NCBI GenBank assembly: GCA_016592635.1 | Contig: AP023240.1 | Span: 4,071,630-4,135,629, forward strand | From: Methyloprofundus sp. | Lineage (GTDB): Bacteria > Pseudomonadota > Gammaproteobacteria > Methylococcales > Methylomonadaceae | DNA: 64,000 bases | Direction: 5' to 3' | Shown: positions 43,713-52,990 of the stretch, piece after piece | Layout: each line of letters begins with the position of its first letter | How positions within the stretch are numbered: position 1 is the stretch's first letter | Made by a program: the position numbers and the translations under genes | Notes under the pieces: generated by a model | What the model was told of the DNA's origin: nothing | Database searches by the model: none | The model's input: only the letters and a program-made list of their open reading frames with translations

Positions 43713-44032
43713 TTTTTTGACTCCTTTGCATATTTTTTACATAACTTATCGTACTCAGAATGTGATGTAATATGCCTTACATACATCCGATTATCACGAA
43801 ACTCAATAAATGCAATTAATCTCAAATTATTCCCCCCAATATCGATAACCCACCATTTATCTTTAAACTTAAAGTTATCTAGGCTTGGGAATAGCGACTT
43901 TAATTCATTGGGATTTGAAAAATAACCATTTCGTAATAACTTATAGGTTGATTCAATGGCTAACTTATCATTAGGATATTTCTTAGTTGCATCACTAAAG
44001 GGTTTCCTTGAAATTATGTGCATAATGCGCAT
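43709..44032 (-). CDS. higB: HigB-type mRNA interferase toxin
   Basis: HigB cleaves translated mRNA. The 107-residue protein MRIMHIISRKPFSDATKKYP shows the HigB patterns FKDKWWVIDIGGNNLRLIAF and IEFRDNRMYVRHITSHSEYD. It is the first gene of the operon, toxin before antitoxin, overlapping higA by four bases. The 5' gap 44033-44136 holds its promoter. Confidence 0.93.
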   Translation of the reverse strand: MRIMHIISRKPFSDATKKYPNDKLAIESTYKLLRNGYFSNPNELKSLFPSLDNFKFKDKWWVIDIGGNNLRLIAFIEFRDNRMYVRHITSHSEYDKLCKKYAKESKK

Positions 44033-44136
44033 TAAAGTTTAATTTATATTACATGAAACTTTAACATTGTTTATAGAAATTCACAAATTGTGAACCCCTG
44101 TTTCAAAGTATAACAATGCAGTAACTTGTAATGGAC

Positions 44137-44820
44137 CTAGCCACATTTACTTTCCCCACAATTCAAACAAGTCATACAACCATCCATAAGCACTAAAGCT
44201 TTGGTTTGGCATTTGGTGCACAGTTGGGCTTGCTCTGGAAAATTATCACTTTCTTCTGATTTAGCACCATACTTAGCTTCAAATTCTTCACGTTTTTCAG
44301 CAAGGAATTGCTTTTGGTGTGCATCTAGCTCTAGATCTTTGAGCATGCCAATTTGCTTCATGTGTTGCTCAATGGCATGACCAATTTCTGCTACTAAAGA
44401 TGGCATATAAACACCGCCTTTTTTAAAGTAGCCCCCTTTAGGGTCAAATACCGCTTTCAGTTCTTCCACCATAAAAGTAATATCACCACCTTTACGGAAT
44501 ACCGCTGAAATAACTCGGGTTAAGGCCAAAACCCATTGGAAGTGCTCCATATTTTTGGAGTTGATAAACACTTCATAGGGGCGACGTTCTTCATGTTCGG
44601 TGCCCATATTAAGAATCATGTCATTCACGGTAATATAGAGTGCATGTTCTGATTGCGGGGTTTTAATCTTATAAGTAGAGCCAAACAGCATTTCAGGACG
44701 CATTAAGTTTTCATGCATACTTTCTACATCTGTTAGCTTTGCATCATTACTTGCTGGCTGCTCATCTTCTTTAGTCAGAACTTTATAGCCTACAATTTTT
44801 TTCTCTATTTTTATGGTCAT
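44137..44820 (-). CDS. NrdJb-like protein (C-terminal part of class II ribonucleotide reductase)
   Basis: In species with a split adenosylcobalamin-dependent ribonucleotide reductase, NrdJb supplies the C-terminal redox/TSCPD-like part that partners catalytic NrdJa. The 227 residues include SEHALYITVNDMIL, NSKNMEHFQWVLALTRVISA, VFRKGGDITFMVEELKAVFD and PKGGYFKKGGVYMPSLVAEIG, the TSCPD region. The C-terminal Cys cluster (LCTKCQTKALVLMDGCMTCL then NCGESKCG) is a zinc-ribbon with the redox-type Cys residues. NrdJa is not adjacent, only 166 bp of AT-rich leader and an unrelated phosphatase, so the partner must be elsewhere. It could alternatively be an orphan TSCPD protein. Confidence 0.85.
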   Translation of the reverse strand: MTIKIEKKIVGYKVLTKEDEQPASNDAKLTDVESMHENLMRPEMLFGSTYKIKTPQSEHALYITVNDMILNMGTEHEERRPYEVFINSKNMEHFQWVLALTRVISAVFRKGGDITFMVEELKAVFDPKGGYFKKGGVYMPSLVAEIGHAIEQHMKQIGMLKDLELDAHQKQFLAEKREEFEAKYGAKSEESDNFPEQAQLCTKCQTKALVLMDGCMTCLNCGESKCG

Positions 44821-44986
44821 GGTGTTTACCTACGTTAGCATTAGAAAGTCTAAGCTAAAAATGTATTAAAATACAATATATGGTGTTTTAAAATCAATTA
44901 TACACTACATATTGTTTAACTAAAATATATACGCTTTGTAGCTGCTCTGAAATTTTTGGTGATCCACTTAACATGGAATAATTTAG

Positions 44987-45556
44987 TTATTTGGGTAGTT
45001 CATATACTGAAAATTGCCAATAATGGCTATTGAGTTTAGTAGAGTCTTGTCCTTGCCAGCCTTTAGCTAATAAGGATTGAGCAATAAATTTATTGATAAA
45101 GCCATGGCCTACAAAAATGACGCTCCCTGTTTGCTCTGCGAGTTGCTGTAGTTTCTCAGCACCCATAGCAGCACGTTTTTTGGCAGTCACTAGAGATTCG
45201 CAATGAGGTGCGTAACCTAAAAGCCAGAGAATCCGAAAGCATACTAACCAGAAATTGCCTGATAATTTAGGCCAGTCTATTTGCGCATTAGGTAAATCTA
45301 CTTCTCTAAAAATAGGGTCAATATAGTCAATATTGATTTTTCCCAGCCTGTGCGCCGAGTCATTTGAGCGACGTAAATCACTACAGACAACGGTAGAGCA
45401 ACTTTGTGCTATTGCTAATGCTGATTGTGGCGGTGGTAGTGTTTGATCTAAAGGTGCATGATTATAAGCGTCGATCCATTGCGAGAAGTCGCGAGCTGAT
45501 AGTCGAGCAAAAGTCGGTAGTTTGGGTTTACCATGTCTCAGCAGTACAATTTTCAA
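44987..45556 (-). CDS. Histidine phosphatase (phosphoglycerate-mutase-like)
   Basis: The 189-residue protein has the catalytic RHG motif near the N-terminus (IVLLRHGKPKLP) and the second His in SVIFVGHGFINKFIA, with an Arg/Glu in between (SDLRRS, REVDLPNA). This is the branch-1 histidine phosphatase fold. Substrates range from phosphoglycerate to cobalamin and alpha-ribazole phosphates and cannot be decided. It follows gph by seven bases in a leftward run from hemW onward, so it is probably co-transcribed. Confidence 0.88.
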   Translation of the reverse strand: MKIVLLRHGKPKLPTFARLSARDFSQWIDAYNHAPLDQTLPPPQSALAIAQSCSTVVCSDLRRSNDSAHRLGKINIDYIDPIFREVDLPNAQIDWPKLSGNFWLVCFRILWLLGYAPHCESLVTAKKRAAMGAEKLQQLAEQTGSVIFVGHGFINKFIAQSLLAKGWQGQDSTKLNSHYWQFSVYELPK

Positions 45557-45563
45557 TGCTATT

Positions 45564-46256
45564 TCAATTTAGCGTACGTGGGCAGAATAACTCAGCCAAT
45601 TGATTAATACTGCTAATGTTATAGTCAGCATTCAGTTCGGCGGGTGTATGTTTGCCTAGGTAGCCATAAGGCACTAACGCTGTTTTAAAACCAGCGCGTT
45701 GCCCTGCTTGGATGTCATTAATGGAGTCACCGACCATTAAGGATTGGTGAGCTGCAATGGTAAATATTTTAGCCGTTTCTGTTAATGGTAATGGATCCGG
45801 TTTCATAGCACTGAAAGTGTCGCCCGAAGCAATAAATTGAAAGTAATCTTTAAGGCCAATTTCTGCTAATAATGGTAGGGTAAATTGGGTGGGTTTATTG
45901 GTCACACAGGCCAAATTAATATGCGCGGCTTGCAGTTGTTCCAAGCCTTCTTTAACGCCAGCATATAACTGGCTATGCACACAGATATTTTCTTGGTAGA
46001 AATGAAAGAAAGTGTGCATGGCTTCGGCTAAATTTTCTGGCGTATTAACAGGCTCTTGCTCACCTGTTAAGGCGCGTTTGATTAACATTTCTGCCCCATT
46101 GCCCATCCATTGCTTTATTTGTTGTTCCGGATAGCTTGCTTGCTTGAGTGTGGTCAGCATTCTATTGACGGCTACCGCTAGATCAGGCGATGAATCGACC
46201 AGTGTACCATCTAGGTCAAACACAATAAGTTCGGGTTGAAACGGTGGTTTTGCCAT
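45564..46256 (-). CDS. gph: Phosphoglycolate phosphatase
   Basis: Gph dephosphorylates 2-phosphoglycolate formed by DNA repair and, in autotrophs, by Rubisco. The 230-residue HAD protein has the catalytic Asp pair LIVFDLDGTLVDSSPDLA, LACVTNKPTQFTLPLLA (motif II/III Thr and Lys), and SLMVGDSINDIQAGQRAGFKTALVPYGY (motif IV). Length is normal. It sits in the fumC-gph-phosphatase run: the start overlaps the fumC stop by one base. Confidence 0.92.
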   Translation of the reverse strand: MAKPPFQPELIVFDLDGTLVDSSPDLAVAVNRMLTTLKQASYPEQQIKQWMGNGAEMLIKRALTGEQEPVNTPENLAEAMHTFFHFYQENICVHSQLYAGVKEGLEQLQAAHINLACVTNKPTQFTLPLLAEIGLKDYFQFIASGDTFSAMKPDPLPLTETAKIFTIAAHQSLMVGDSINDIQAGQRAGFKTALVPYGYLGKHTPAELNADYNISSINQLAELFCPRTLN

Positions 46257-47641
46257 TATTGTTGGATGCCGCCAGCCGCTAGCTGTTGTGGTTCCAGTAG
46301 TTTTTCTAATTCTGCATGGCTAATGTCGGTCATTTCTGCAGCAACATCAATAATGGGGCGTCCTTGTTTATAGGCAGCTTTGGCAATTTCAGCTGCTTTG
46401 GCATAACCGATGATTGGGTTAAGTGCGGTAACTAATATTGGATTTCGGGATAAGGTAGTTTGTAAATTATCTGCGCGTACCGTGAAGTCGGCAATCGCAT
46501 GATCTGCCAATTCAATACTGACCTTACTAATAATATCGATACTTTGCAGAATATTATAGGCAATGACCGGCAACATCACATTTAATTGAAAAGTGCCCGA
46601 TTGTCCAGCGACAGTAATGGTGGCATCGTTGCCGATGACTTGGGCAGCGACCATTGCGGTGGCTTCAGGTAATACCGGATTGACTTTACCTGGCATAATG
46701 CTACTACCAGGTTGTAAGGCAGTTAATTCTATTTCACCCAAACCAGCTAATGGACCGCTGTTCATCCAGCGCAAATCATTAGCAATTTTCATTAGGCTGA
46801 CGGCAATGGTTTTTAATTGTCCGGAGAGTTCAACGATGGCATCTTGGCAACTTAAACTTTCAAATAAAGAGTCGTTTGCTACAAATTTTACTTCTGCGAC
46901 ATTACTAAGTGTTTGTGCAAATTTATCGGAAAATTCAGGATGTGCATTAATACCAGTACCGACTGCTGTACCACCTTGGGCGATTTTTTGCACTCTTGCC
47001 AAAGCACTTTGCACACGATCTATACCGTTTCTAATTTGTAAGGCCCAAGCACCTAATTCTTGTTCTAAAGTCATCGGCATTGCATCCATCAAATGGGTGC
47101 GCCCTGTTTTAGTATAGGCACTGCATGCGGCGGCTTTGGTTTCAATGTTGGTCGCTAGGTGATTTAATGCGGGTAATAGTTGGCGATGACACTCTAAAGC
47201 TGCACTGACATGAATTGCAGTCGGGATAACATCATTACTGCTTTGCCCCATATTAACGTGGTCATTAGCACTAATAGGTTGTGCGCTGATTGCAGCTGCG
47301 AGGTTTGCCAACACTTCATTCATATTCATATTGGTACTAGTACCAGAGCCTGTTTGAAATATATCCACAGGAAATTGTTCTGCATGTTCTCCTTGAATAA
47401 TTTGCTCGGCTGCTTGCTGAATCGCTGCACCTTTTACAGCATCTAATAACCCTAAATTCATATTGACGGTGGCAGCAGTTTGCTTGATTAAGGCAACTGT
47501 TTTAATAAATGCAGGGGGGAGGGTTAAACCACTAATCGGGAAATTATTAATGGCGCGTTGTGTTTGGGCTCCATATAAAGCATTGCTAGGAACTTGCAGT
47601 TCCCCCATGCTGTCCTGCTCTGTTCTAAAAGTTGTCTTCAT
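46256..47641 (-). CDS. fumC: Class II fumarate hydratase
   Basis: FumC interconverts fumarate and L-malate in the TCA cycle. The 461-residue homotetrameric lyase contains TERDSMG-like MKTTFRTEQDSMGELQVP, IFQTGSGTSTNMNMNEVLAN, HVNMGQSSNDVIPTAIHV, GRTHLMDAMPMTLEQELGAW and the lyase signature LQPGSSIMPGKVNPVLPEAT. Length is typical. It overlaps the gph start by one base. pyrE lies just upstream. Confidence 0.97.
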   Translation of the reverse strand: MKTTFRTEQDSMGELQVPSNALYGAQTQRAINNFPISGLTLPPAFIKTVALIKQTAATVNMNLGLLDAVKGAAIQQAAEQIIQGEHAEQFPVDIFQTGSGTSTNMNMNEVLANLAAAISAQPISANDHVNMGQSSNDVIPTAIHVSAALECHRQLLPALNHLATNIETKAAACSAYTKTGRTHLMDAMPMTLEQELGAWALQIRNGIDRVQSALARVQKIAQGGTAVGTGINAHPEFSDKFAQTLSNVAEVKFVANDSLFESLSCQDAIVELSGQLKTIAVSLMKIANDLRWMNSGPLAGLGEIELTALQPGSSIMPGKVNPVLPEATAMVAAQVIGNDATITVAGQSGTFQLNVMLPVIAYNILQSIDIISKVSIELADHAIADFTVRADNLQTTLSRNPILVTALNPIIGYAKAAEIAKAAYKQGRPIIDVAAEMTDISHAELEKLLEPQQLAAGGIQQ

Positions 47642-47656
47642 TATTTAGTGTTCCTA

Positions 47657-48298
47657 TTAAATGCCATACTGTTGCTGATATTCTTTAATGGCTTCAATAT
47701 TCAAAGTATAATATTTATCCGTTTGAATGAAATCGATAATATTTTGCAATGAAATAATGGAAACCACCGGCATATCAAAACGATGACTGACTTCTTGAAT
47801 AGCAGAAATATCATTTTCGCCTTTTTCTTGTCTGTCTAAGGCAATTAATACCCCTGCTGGGGTTGCGCCTGCAGCTTCAATGATCACCACTGATTCACGA
47901 ACCGAAGTACCTGCGGTAATCACATCATCTAAAATAAGTACATTACCTTGTAACGGGGCACCGACTAAATGCCCACCTTCGCCATGATCTTTGGCTTCTT
48001 TACGATTAAAGGCAAAAGGAATATCGCTTTTTTGCATTTGTGCATAAGCAATCGAAGCAGCACTAACGAGAGGGATACCTTTATAAGCAGGGCCATATAA
48101 GATATCGACATCGATTTTGGAATGGATCAGAGCTTGTGCATAAAACTGGCCGAGTTTGGCTAATTTTGCACCGCTATCAAATAAGCCAGTATTAAAAAAA
48201 TAAGGACTAGTACGACCTGATTTCAATGAGAAACTGCCAAATTTTAAAACTCCGCAATCTAATGAATATTGAATAAACTGTTTTTGATAATCGAGCAT
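47657..48298 (-). CDS. pyrE: Orotate phosphoribosyltransferase
   Basis: PyrE converts orotate and PRPP to OMP in pyrimidine synthesis. The 213-residue protein has the N-terminal FIQYSLDCGVLKFGSFSLKS then GRTSPYFFNTGLFDSG, GPAYKGIPLVSAASIAYAQ, the flexible catalytic loop FNRKEAKDHGEGGHLVG and the PRPP-binding motif VLILDDVITAGTSVRES. Length matches E. coli (213). It lies between fumC and hemW with short gaps; hemW ends three bases upstream. Confidence 0.97.
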   Translation of the reverse strand: MLDYQKQFIQYSLDCGVLKFGSFSLKSGRTSPYFFNTGLFDSGAKLAKLGQFYAQALIHSKIDVDILYGPAYKGIPLVSAASIAYAQMQKSDIPFAFNRKEAKDHGEGGHLVGAPLQGNVLILDDVITAGTSVRESVVIIEAAGATPAGVLIALDRQEKGENDISAIQEVSHRFDMPVVSIISLQNIIDFIQTDKYYTLNIEAIKEYQQQYGI

Positions 48299-48301
48299 TA
48301 C

Positions 48302-49459
48302 TTATACCGCGTTTAGGAAATTTTCTAAAATATTATCCAGAAAGTGCCAACCTTTTTCTGAACAAAGATAATGTTGTTGCTGCTCTAGCAATAAGCCTTG
48401 TTGGATACATTTGGCTAATGCCGGCTGCAAAGAGTCAAGCTCCAAGCCTGTTCTTTGCCTATAGTTTACAAGACTAAAGCCGCCTTTTAAACGTAAATGA
48501 TTCATAACAAACTCTAAAGCCAAATCATTAACGGCAATAGCTTGTTGGGTACGATCATTTTGTTGCTGCCGTAGGTATTGCTCTGGCTGTTTGGGCTTTA
48601 AGGTGCGTACAATTTTATTGGGTAATGCTTGAGTTATTTTGCCATGAGCACCTGCACCTATTCCCAAATAATCACCAAAGGACCAGTAATTGATATTGTG
48701 CTGACATTGTTTGCCTGCTTGTGCATAAGCAGATATTTCATATTGTGCATAACCGTGCTCAGCCAATATTTTTTGGCAGGCTAATTGTTCTGTATAAATA
48801 AGTTCATCATCAGGTAATACGGGGGGATATTTGTGAAAATAGGTGTTGGGTTCAACGGTGAGTTGGTAAAAAGAAATATGGCTGGGAGCCAATGCCAAGG
48901 CTTGCTCAACATCGTGCTCACTATCATGTCCTGAGTCATTTGGTAAACCAAACATCAAATCCAGATTAAAATTATCAAAACCTACTTGTTTGGCCATCTG
49001 TACGGCACCAATGGCTTCGCTAGCAGAGTGTACACGTCCTAAACGTTTTAGGTGCTGATCATGAAAGCTCTGTACGCCGACGGATAAGCGACTAATGCCT
49101 ATTTCTCGGTAGGCAGCAAATTTAGCACTTTCAAAGGTGCCTGGGTTGGCTTCTAAAGTAATTTCTATATTGTCAGCAAAATGTATATGTTGCTGGATGC
49201 CTAATAATAAACGTTGTATTTGTGCCGCAGAAAATAGGCTGGGGGTACCACCGCCCATAAAAATACTTTGGATAGGGCGCGTTTCCTGAAAGAACTTTAC
49301 GTCTTGTGCTAAATCATTGAGCAAGGCATCTATATAAGTATCTTCGGGTAAAGTGCCAGTGACTGCATGTGAGTTAAAGTCACAATAAGGGCATTTTTGG
49401 ATGCACCATGGGAAATGTATATAAAGGCTGAGTGGAATGGCGGGAGTAACGTGTTGCAT
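48302..49459 (-). CDS. hemW: Heme chaperone HemW (coproporphyrinogen oxidase-like radical SAM protein)
   Basis: HemW is a radical SAM-fold protein that binds heme and delivers it to respiratory proteins, and was formerly confused with HemN. The 385 residues have the radical SAM cluster motif C-x3-C-x2-C in HFPWCIQKCPYCDFNSH. The Gly-rich SAM region is IFMGGGTPSLFS. Further conserved segments are LEANPGTFE, GISRLSVGVQSFHDQHLKRL then GRVHS, FNLDLMFGLPND, and NINYWSFGDYLGIGAGAHG. The extra Cys of HemN is absent, as in HemW. The start 49459 follows a 45-base gap from the lipoprotein gene. Confidence 0.94.
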   Translation of the reverse strand: MQHVTPAIPLSLYIHFPWCIQKCPYCDFNSHAVTGTLPEDTYIDALLNDLAQDVKFFQETRPIQSIFMGGGTPSLFSAAQIQRLLLGIQQHIHFADNIEITLEANPGTFESAKFAAYREIGISRLSVGVQSFHDQHLKRLGRVHSASEAIGAVQMAKQVGFDNFNLDLMFGLPNDSGHDSEHDVEQALALAPSHISFYQLTVEPNTYFHKYPPVLPDDELIYTEQLACQKILAEHGYAQYEISAYAQAGKQCQHNINYWSFGDYLGIGAGAHGKITQALPNKIVRTLKPKQPEQYLRQQQNDRTQQAIAVNDLALEFVMNHLRLKGGFSLVNYRQRTGLELDSLQPALAKCIQQGLLLEQQQHYLCSEKGWHFLDNILENFLNAV

Positions 49460-49504
49460 AGTGGCAGGTATTTAATTTAGATAACTGCGGCTATTTTACA
49501 GTAG

Positions 49505-50320
49505 TTATGGGTAGGTCTGGATGGATTGTAGAATACCAGGCCAGATTTCAGTCCAGCAACAATGGTGATCAAAATCATTAAATACCAATAATTCTGCAGC
49601 AAATTGTTTATCCACAAAAGCTTTAATTTGTTGGGTGGGAATATTTTTATCTTTGCCCCCTGCTAAATGTAATTGCCAAATATTGTTGGCAATAGGTTGT
49701 CCCTGTATAGGGTTTAATGAAGTAGTTAGTGGCGAATAACCATGATACTCAGTCCAGGCAGTGATATCTAAGTTAGCTGCAATGGTAATAATACCGTGTA
49801 TATTGTTTAAGTACTCAGTGAGTAGGGTCGCAATGGTTCCGCCACCACTAAAACCAATTAATACCAGTTGTTGGGCTTGATATTGCTTGCTGAGTTTATT
49901 GATAGCAGTCGCCATGGCACTAATGACCTCGGGAGCATAACGCTGACTGGTCCACAATGTATTGGTGCAGGGAGTATCGGCAATAAGCCCATGATAACAA
50001 GGCCGGCCTAAAAATAGTGCAGCCTGATTATCTTGCTGCATCAGCTTTAAAATCAAGGTATTTCTAGGTGTTGGGTTAGTTGCAATCCAACGATGCCCAA
50101 TCCAAGGGGAGCCATCGCCCCCCAGGTAGATATGTAAACTGCCAGTCTGATCCTGTACTAATGCATTACTATAAACCCTATGTTTAAAGTGTGAGCCTTG
50201 CACAATATTTTGGCTAAATCCATATGCTTTTGCTTGTTTGGCAAATTTTATCTCGGGGGACGTACAGCTAAGTAAGCTAGTAAGTAAGCCAGATATAAGT
50301 AGCGACTTATACTTCACCAT
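49505..50320 (-). CDS. Alpha/beta-hydrolase-fold lipoprotein
   Basis: The 271-residue product has a lipoprotein signal with lipobox LLSC (MVKYKSLLISGLLTSLLSC, Cys 19). The catalytic nucleophile Ser sits in the GxSxG-like elbow VLIGFSGGGTIATLLTEYLN, with a probable acid/His pair later (GGKDKNIP; FDHHCCWTEIW). The oxyanion/lid segment is LGRPCYHGLIADTPCTN. A serine esterase or peptidase-like activity at the envelope is inferred; the substrate is unknown. It lies just after the caspase-lipoprotein gene with a 21-base gap, so the two are probably one operon, both lipoproteins. Confidence 0.8.
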   Translation of the reverse strand: MVKYKSLLISGLLTSLLSCTSPEIKFAKQAKAYGFSQNIVQGSHFKHRVYSNALVQDQTGSLHIYLGGDGSPWIGHRWIATNPTPRNTLILKLMQQDNQAALFLGRPCYHGLIADTPCTNTLWTSQRYAPEVISAMATAINKLSKQYQAQQLVLIGFSGGGTIATLLTEYLNNIHGIITIAANLDITAWTEYHGYSPLTTSLNPIQGQPIANNIWQLHLAGGKDKNIPTQQIKAFVDKQFAAELLVFNDFDHHCCWTEIWPGILQSIQTYP

Positions 50321-50341
50321 AATATTGAAAATATATTCTAT

Positions 50342-52699
50342 TTACTGCGCCATAGTAACTAGGAAAAAATCGCCTGCTTCATGACCCCCATGACGAATAG
50401 GCGCGTATTGAGGTTCTTGTTTGAATTTAATTTTTTTAGTGACTTTGGCAATATTTTCATGCACCTGTCGATATAGGCTCTGGCCTTCTAAAATTTCAGT
50501 ATTATTGGTGAGTGCATCAATAAAGGCATTAGCAAATAAAGAGTGACCATTTTGGCCATCATCAAGTACTGGTTTTAGCCCACCTGAAGACAATACCGTA
50601 CGTGAACGTGTTTTGGTCATTAACTTAAGCCATTTGGCACGTAAAGCATTATTCATGCCTACCTCAAGGCGTGCAAGTGATGAGCGGGTCATAGCTCCCG
50701 AGTAACATGAGTCAGCGACTACCATTACATGAGTGGCGGCAATGGAATTGACAATATCAGTGATCGCAATGGTTGAAATCCAATTAGCAGTATTATTTTG
50801 TTCGGCATCTATAGGTAGCCAATGACCTCGTAGGTTGACACGATCCAATTCGCCATGCCCTGCATAGTAAATTAATAAATTATCTGCTGCGGTTAAATTT
50901 TCTCTTAGTTCATTGAGGGCAGATAAAATATCATAGCGATTGGCATTTAATAATAAGGTGGTATTAAAACCGTATTGTTCACGTAGAATTTTATCTACTT
51001 CTTGAGCATCATTAATGGGAGTATTTAAGTCAGATAAATATTGGTAGTTTTGATTACCAATAACCAATGCGTGATAACTACCAAAATTAATATCTCCCCT
51101 AATATTTGTTGCTACGCTGTTGGTACGATCAGTTTTTTTTGTACTAGCCTGTTTATTAGCGAGCAACATAAATTCTAATATAACTTTATTGCCGCCTTTG
51201 TCTATGGCAACGCTTCTCACCAGAGTTTGCTCGCCTTTTAGTTTAATGGCGGCTTTAAAAATCCCTGTATCACTAATATCACGGTTTAAGCCATTAATAT
51301 TAAATGCGAGTAAGCCTGCGGGTGCTGTGACTCTGCCAGTAATTTCACGGTGACTCATAATTGAACGTAAACGTACGCTGGGCATATTGCTGCGCGTTAT
51401 CGTGACGGGTGGATCCAATATCTCAATAGAGGGTTTTGCATAGGCAACTTGTTGCTGTTTTTCTGCCACTTGTAGTTGAACGATTTTCTTTTGGTAACTT
51501 AGCTTGTCTTGCTGTTTAGCTTTAATTTTCGCTTGTTGTTGTTTTAAGGTCTGTTGGGTTGCTGCTAACTGTGTTTCTAATTGTTGGATGTGCTCAATAC
51601 TTGCTCCCTGAGCTTTAAGCGTTTTTAGTGCCTGCTTTGCCGCAGTCATTTTTTGTTGCTGTGTTTGTTGGTGTTCGGTTAGCTTGCTAATAGCCAGGTT
51701 GGCAGTTGCTAACTGTGTTTCGGCCAAGATTAATTTGGCTTCCAGTAAACCTTTGTCCTCTTTATGTTTTACTAGCTCTTCACTAAGTTGCAGACTGCGT
51801 TGCTCCGCTTGCTTTAATTTGCTAGATAATGCGGTATTTTCTTGGTTTAGTTGGTTTTTTAATTGTGCCACAACTTGAAGCTGTTGGTCTATTTGTTTGC
51901 TATAGATTAGTGCCTCATTTTTAACAGCAGCCACATTGCGAGTATTTTTTAACTTTTTTATACTCACATTGCTTTGGCGTAGTTTTGTTTGTAATTGCTT
52001 CAGGCTTTGTTGCTCTTGTTGATATTGTAGTTTAGATTTTCCTAAATCAGATTGTAATGCTGCTATTTCAACTTGATTATTATTGAGTGAATTTTTTAAT
52101 AAATTTAGCTCATCTTCATATTCTGCTTTTACTGCTGTTTCAATGGTTGAAGCAAAGGCAATATCATCACTTTCCAAACCTGAAGACTTGCGGTACCAGT
52201 TTAAGGCGGTGACCATATCTTTTTTAACGCCTAAGCCCTTTTCATATAAATAACCGAGATTGATTTGGGCGCGCGAGTTGCCTTGTGCGGCTGCTTTAGC
52301 ATACCAATGTGCTGCGGTACGATAATCAGGTGTCAAACCAAAACCTTTTTCATAGATCTCACCCACATAAACCTGTGCTTCAGGGTTATTTTGTTGTGCT
52401 TGTGGTAGCCAAATAGTGAGCGCTGTTTTGTAATCAGCACGATCATAAGATACATATTCACCGCCACGAATTTCACAATCTTGGGCTGATGTTTTAATGG
52501 GCCGACGTTGGGTAAGGTAAGTCATCGATTGTCCTAATTGTCGCACTTGCCCTGGTAGTAAACAGTCGACCACTAATAGCTCTGACCCATTAGAAGCGGC
52601 TTTAGTTTTTTCTAAGTTATTTGGTGAGCTACAGCCAGAACCAATAAGGAGCCATAGAAAAAAATATAAAAAATATTTCAGGTTATTATTTTTTAACAT
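50342..52699 (-). CDS. Lipoprotein with SEL1 repeats, coiled coil and caspase-fold (C14) protease domain
   Basis: This 785-residue envelope protein begins with a lipoprotein signal (MLKNNNLKYFLYFFLWLLIG, then SGC, Cys near residue 23). Two SEL1-type repeats follow (NPEAQVYVGEIYEKGFGLTP; AQINLGYLYEKGLGVKKD, about 95-175). A long Gln-rich coiled coil spans about residues 190-420 and a beta-rich linker leads to the C-terminal caspase-like domain from about residue 540. The catalytic dyad is visible: His 615 in YYAGHGELD and Cys 665 in ADSCYSGAM. Bacterial metacaspase/orthocaspase proteins cleave after basic or other residues. The tethered protease would act on envelope or incoming proteins. Role in stress, polymer sensing or defence is unknown. 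The neighbours are the hydrolase lipoprotein and a divergent OMP barrel. Confidence 0.87.
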   Translation of the reverse strand: MLKNNNLKYFLYFFLWLLIGSGCSSPNNLEKTKAASNGSELLVVDCLLPGQVRQLGQSMTYLTQRRPIKTSAQDCEIRGGEYVSYDRADYKTALTIWLPQAQQNNPEAQVYVGEIYEKGFGLTPDYRTAAHWYAKAAAQGNSRAQINLGYLYEKGLGVKKDMVTALNWYRKSSGLESDDIAFASTIETAVKAEYEDELNLLKNSLNNNQVEIAALQSDLGKSKLQYQQEQQSLKQLQTKLRQSNVSIKKLKNTRNVAAVKNEALIYSKQIDQQLQVVAQLKNQLNQENTALSSKLKQAEQRSLQLSEELVKHKEDKGLLEAKLILAETQLATANLAISKLTEHQQTQQQKMTAAKQALKTLKAQGASIEHIQQLETQLAATQQTLKQQQAKIKAKQQDKLSYQKKIVQLQVAEKQQQVAYAKPSIEILDPPVTITRSNMPSVRLRSIMSHREITGRVTAPAGLLAFNINGLNRDISDTGIFKAAIKLKGEQTLVRSVAIDKGGNKVILEFMLLANKQASTKKTDRTNSVATNIRGDINFGSYHALVIGNQNYQYLSDLNTPINDAQEVDKILREQYGFNTTLLLNANRYDILSALNELRENLTAADNLLIYYAGHGELDRVNLRGHWLPIDAEQNNTANWISTIAITDIVNSIAATHVMVVADSCYSGAMTRSSLARLEVGMNNALRAKWLKLMTKTRSRTVLSSGGLKPVLDDGQNGHSLFANAFIDALTNNTEILEGQSLYRQVHENIAKVTKKIKFKQEPQYAPIRHGGHEAGDFFLVTMAQ

Positions 52700-52990
52700 T
52701 TACAGAGTTCCTTATTTGATTTGATTAAACTGCTAGTAAACGGTTAAATTTAATAGCGATCGAATAATTATTTTAGCAAGGTTATTTATTAACCTGATAA
52801 TTAATTTTTGTCAACAATATTTTATAAAATAGTAGCTAGAACTGTTTTATTAATGTTTTATAGTATTTTAAAATCTATGAATATTATAATAATCTTTAAT
52901 AATCAGTGATTTATTGACTCTTTTCAGGATAAGGCATACTATCAAATCACATGCAATATTGTCTTTCTATAAGCAACTCTGGAGATAGAA
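52700..52990. promoter_or_regulatory. Divergent promoter region of the caspase-lipoprotein and the outer-membrane barrel genes
   Basis: An AT-rich 291-bp gap with no gene. AATAGCGAT-like and TATTTTA/TATAAT-like boxes are plentiful but none can be assigned confidently. The plus-strand gene starts at 52991 with a CTGGAGAT ribosome site just upstream. Confidence 0.35.
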
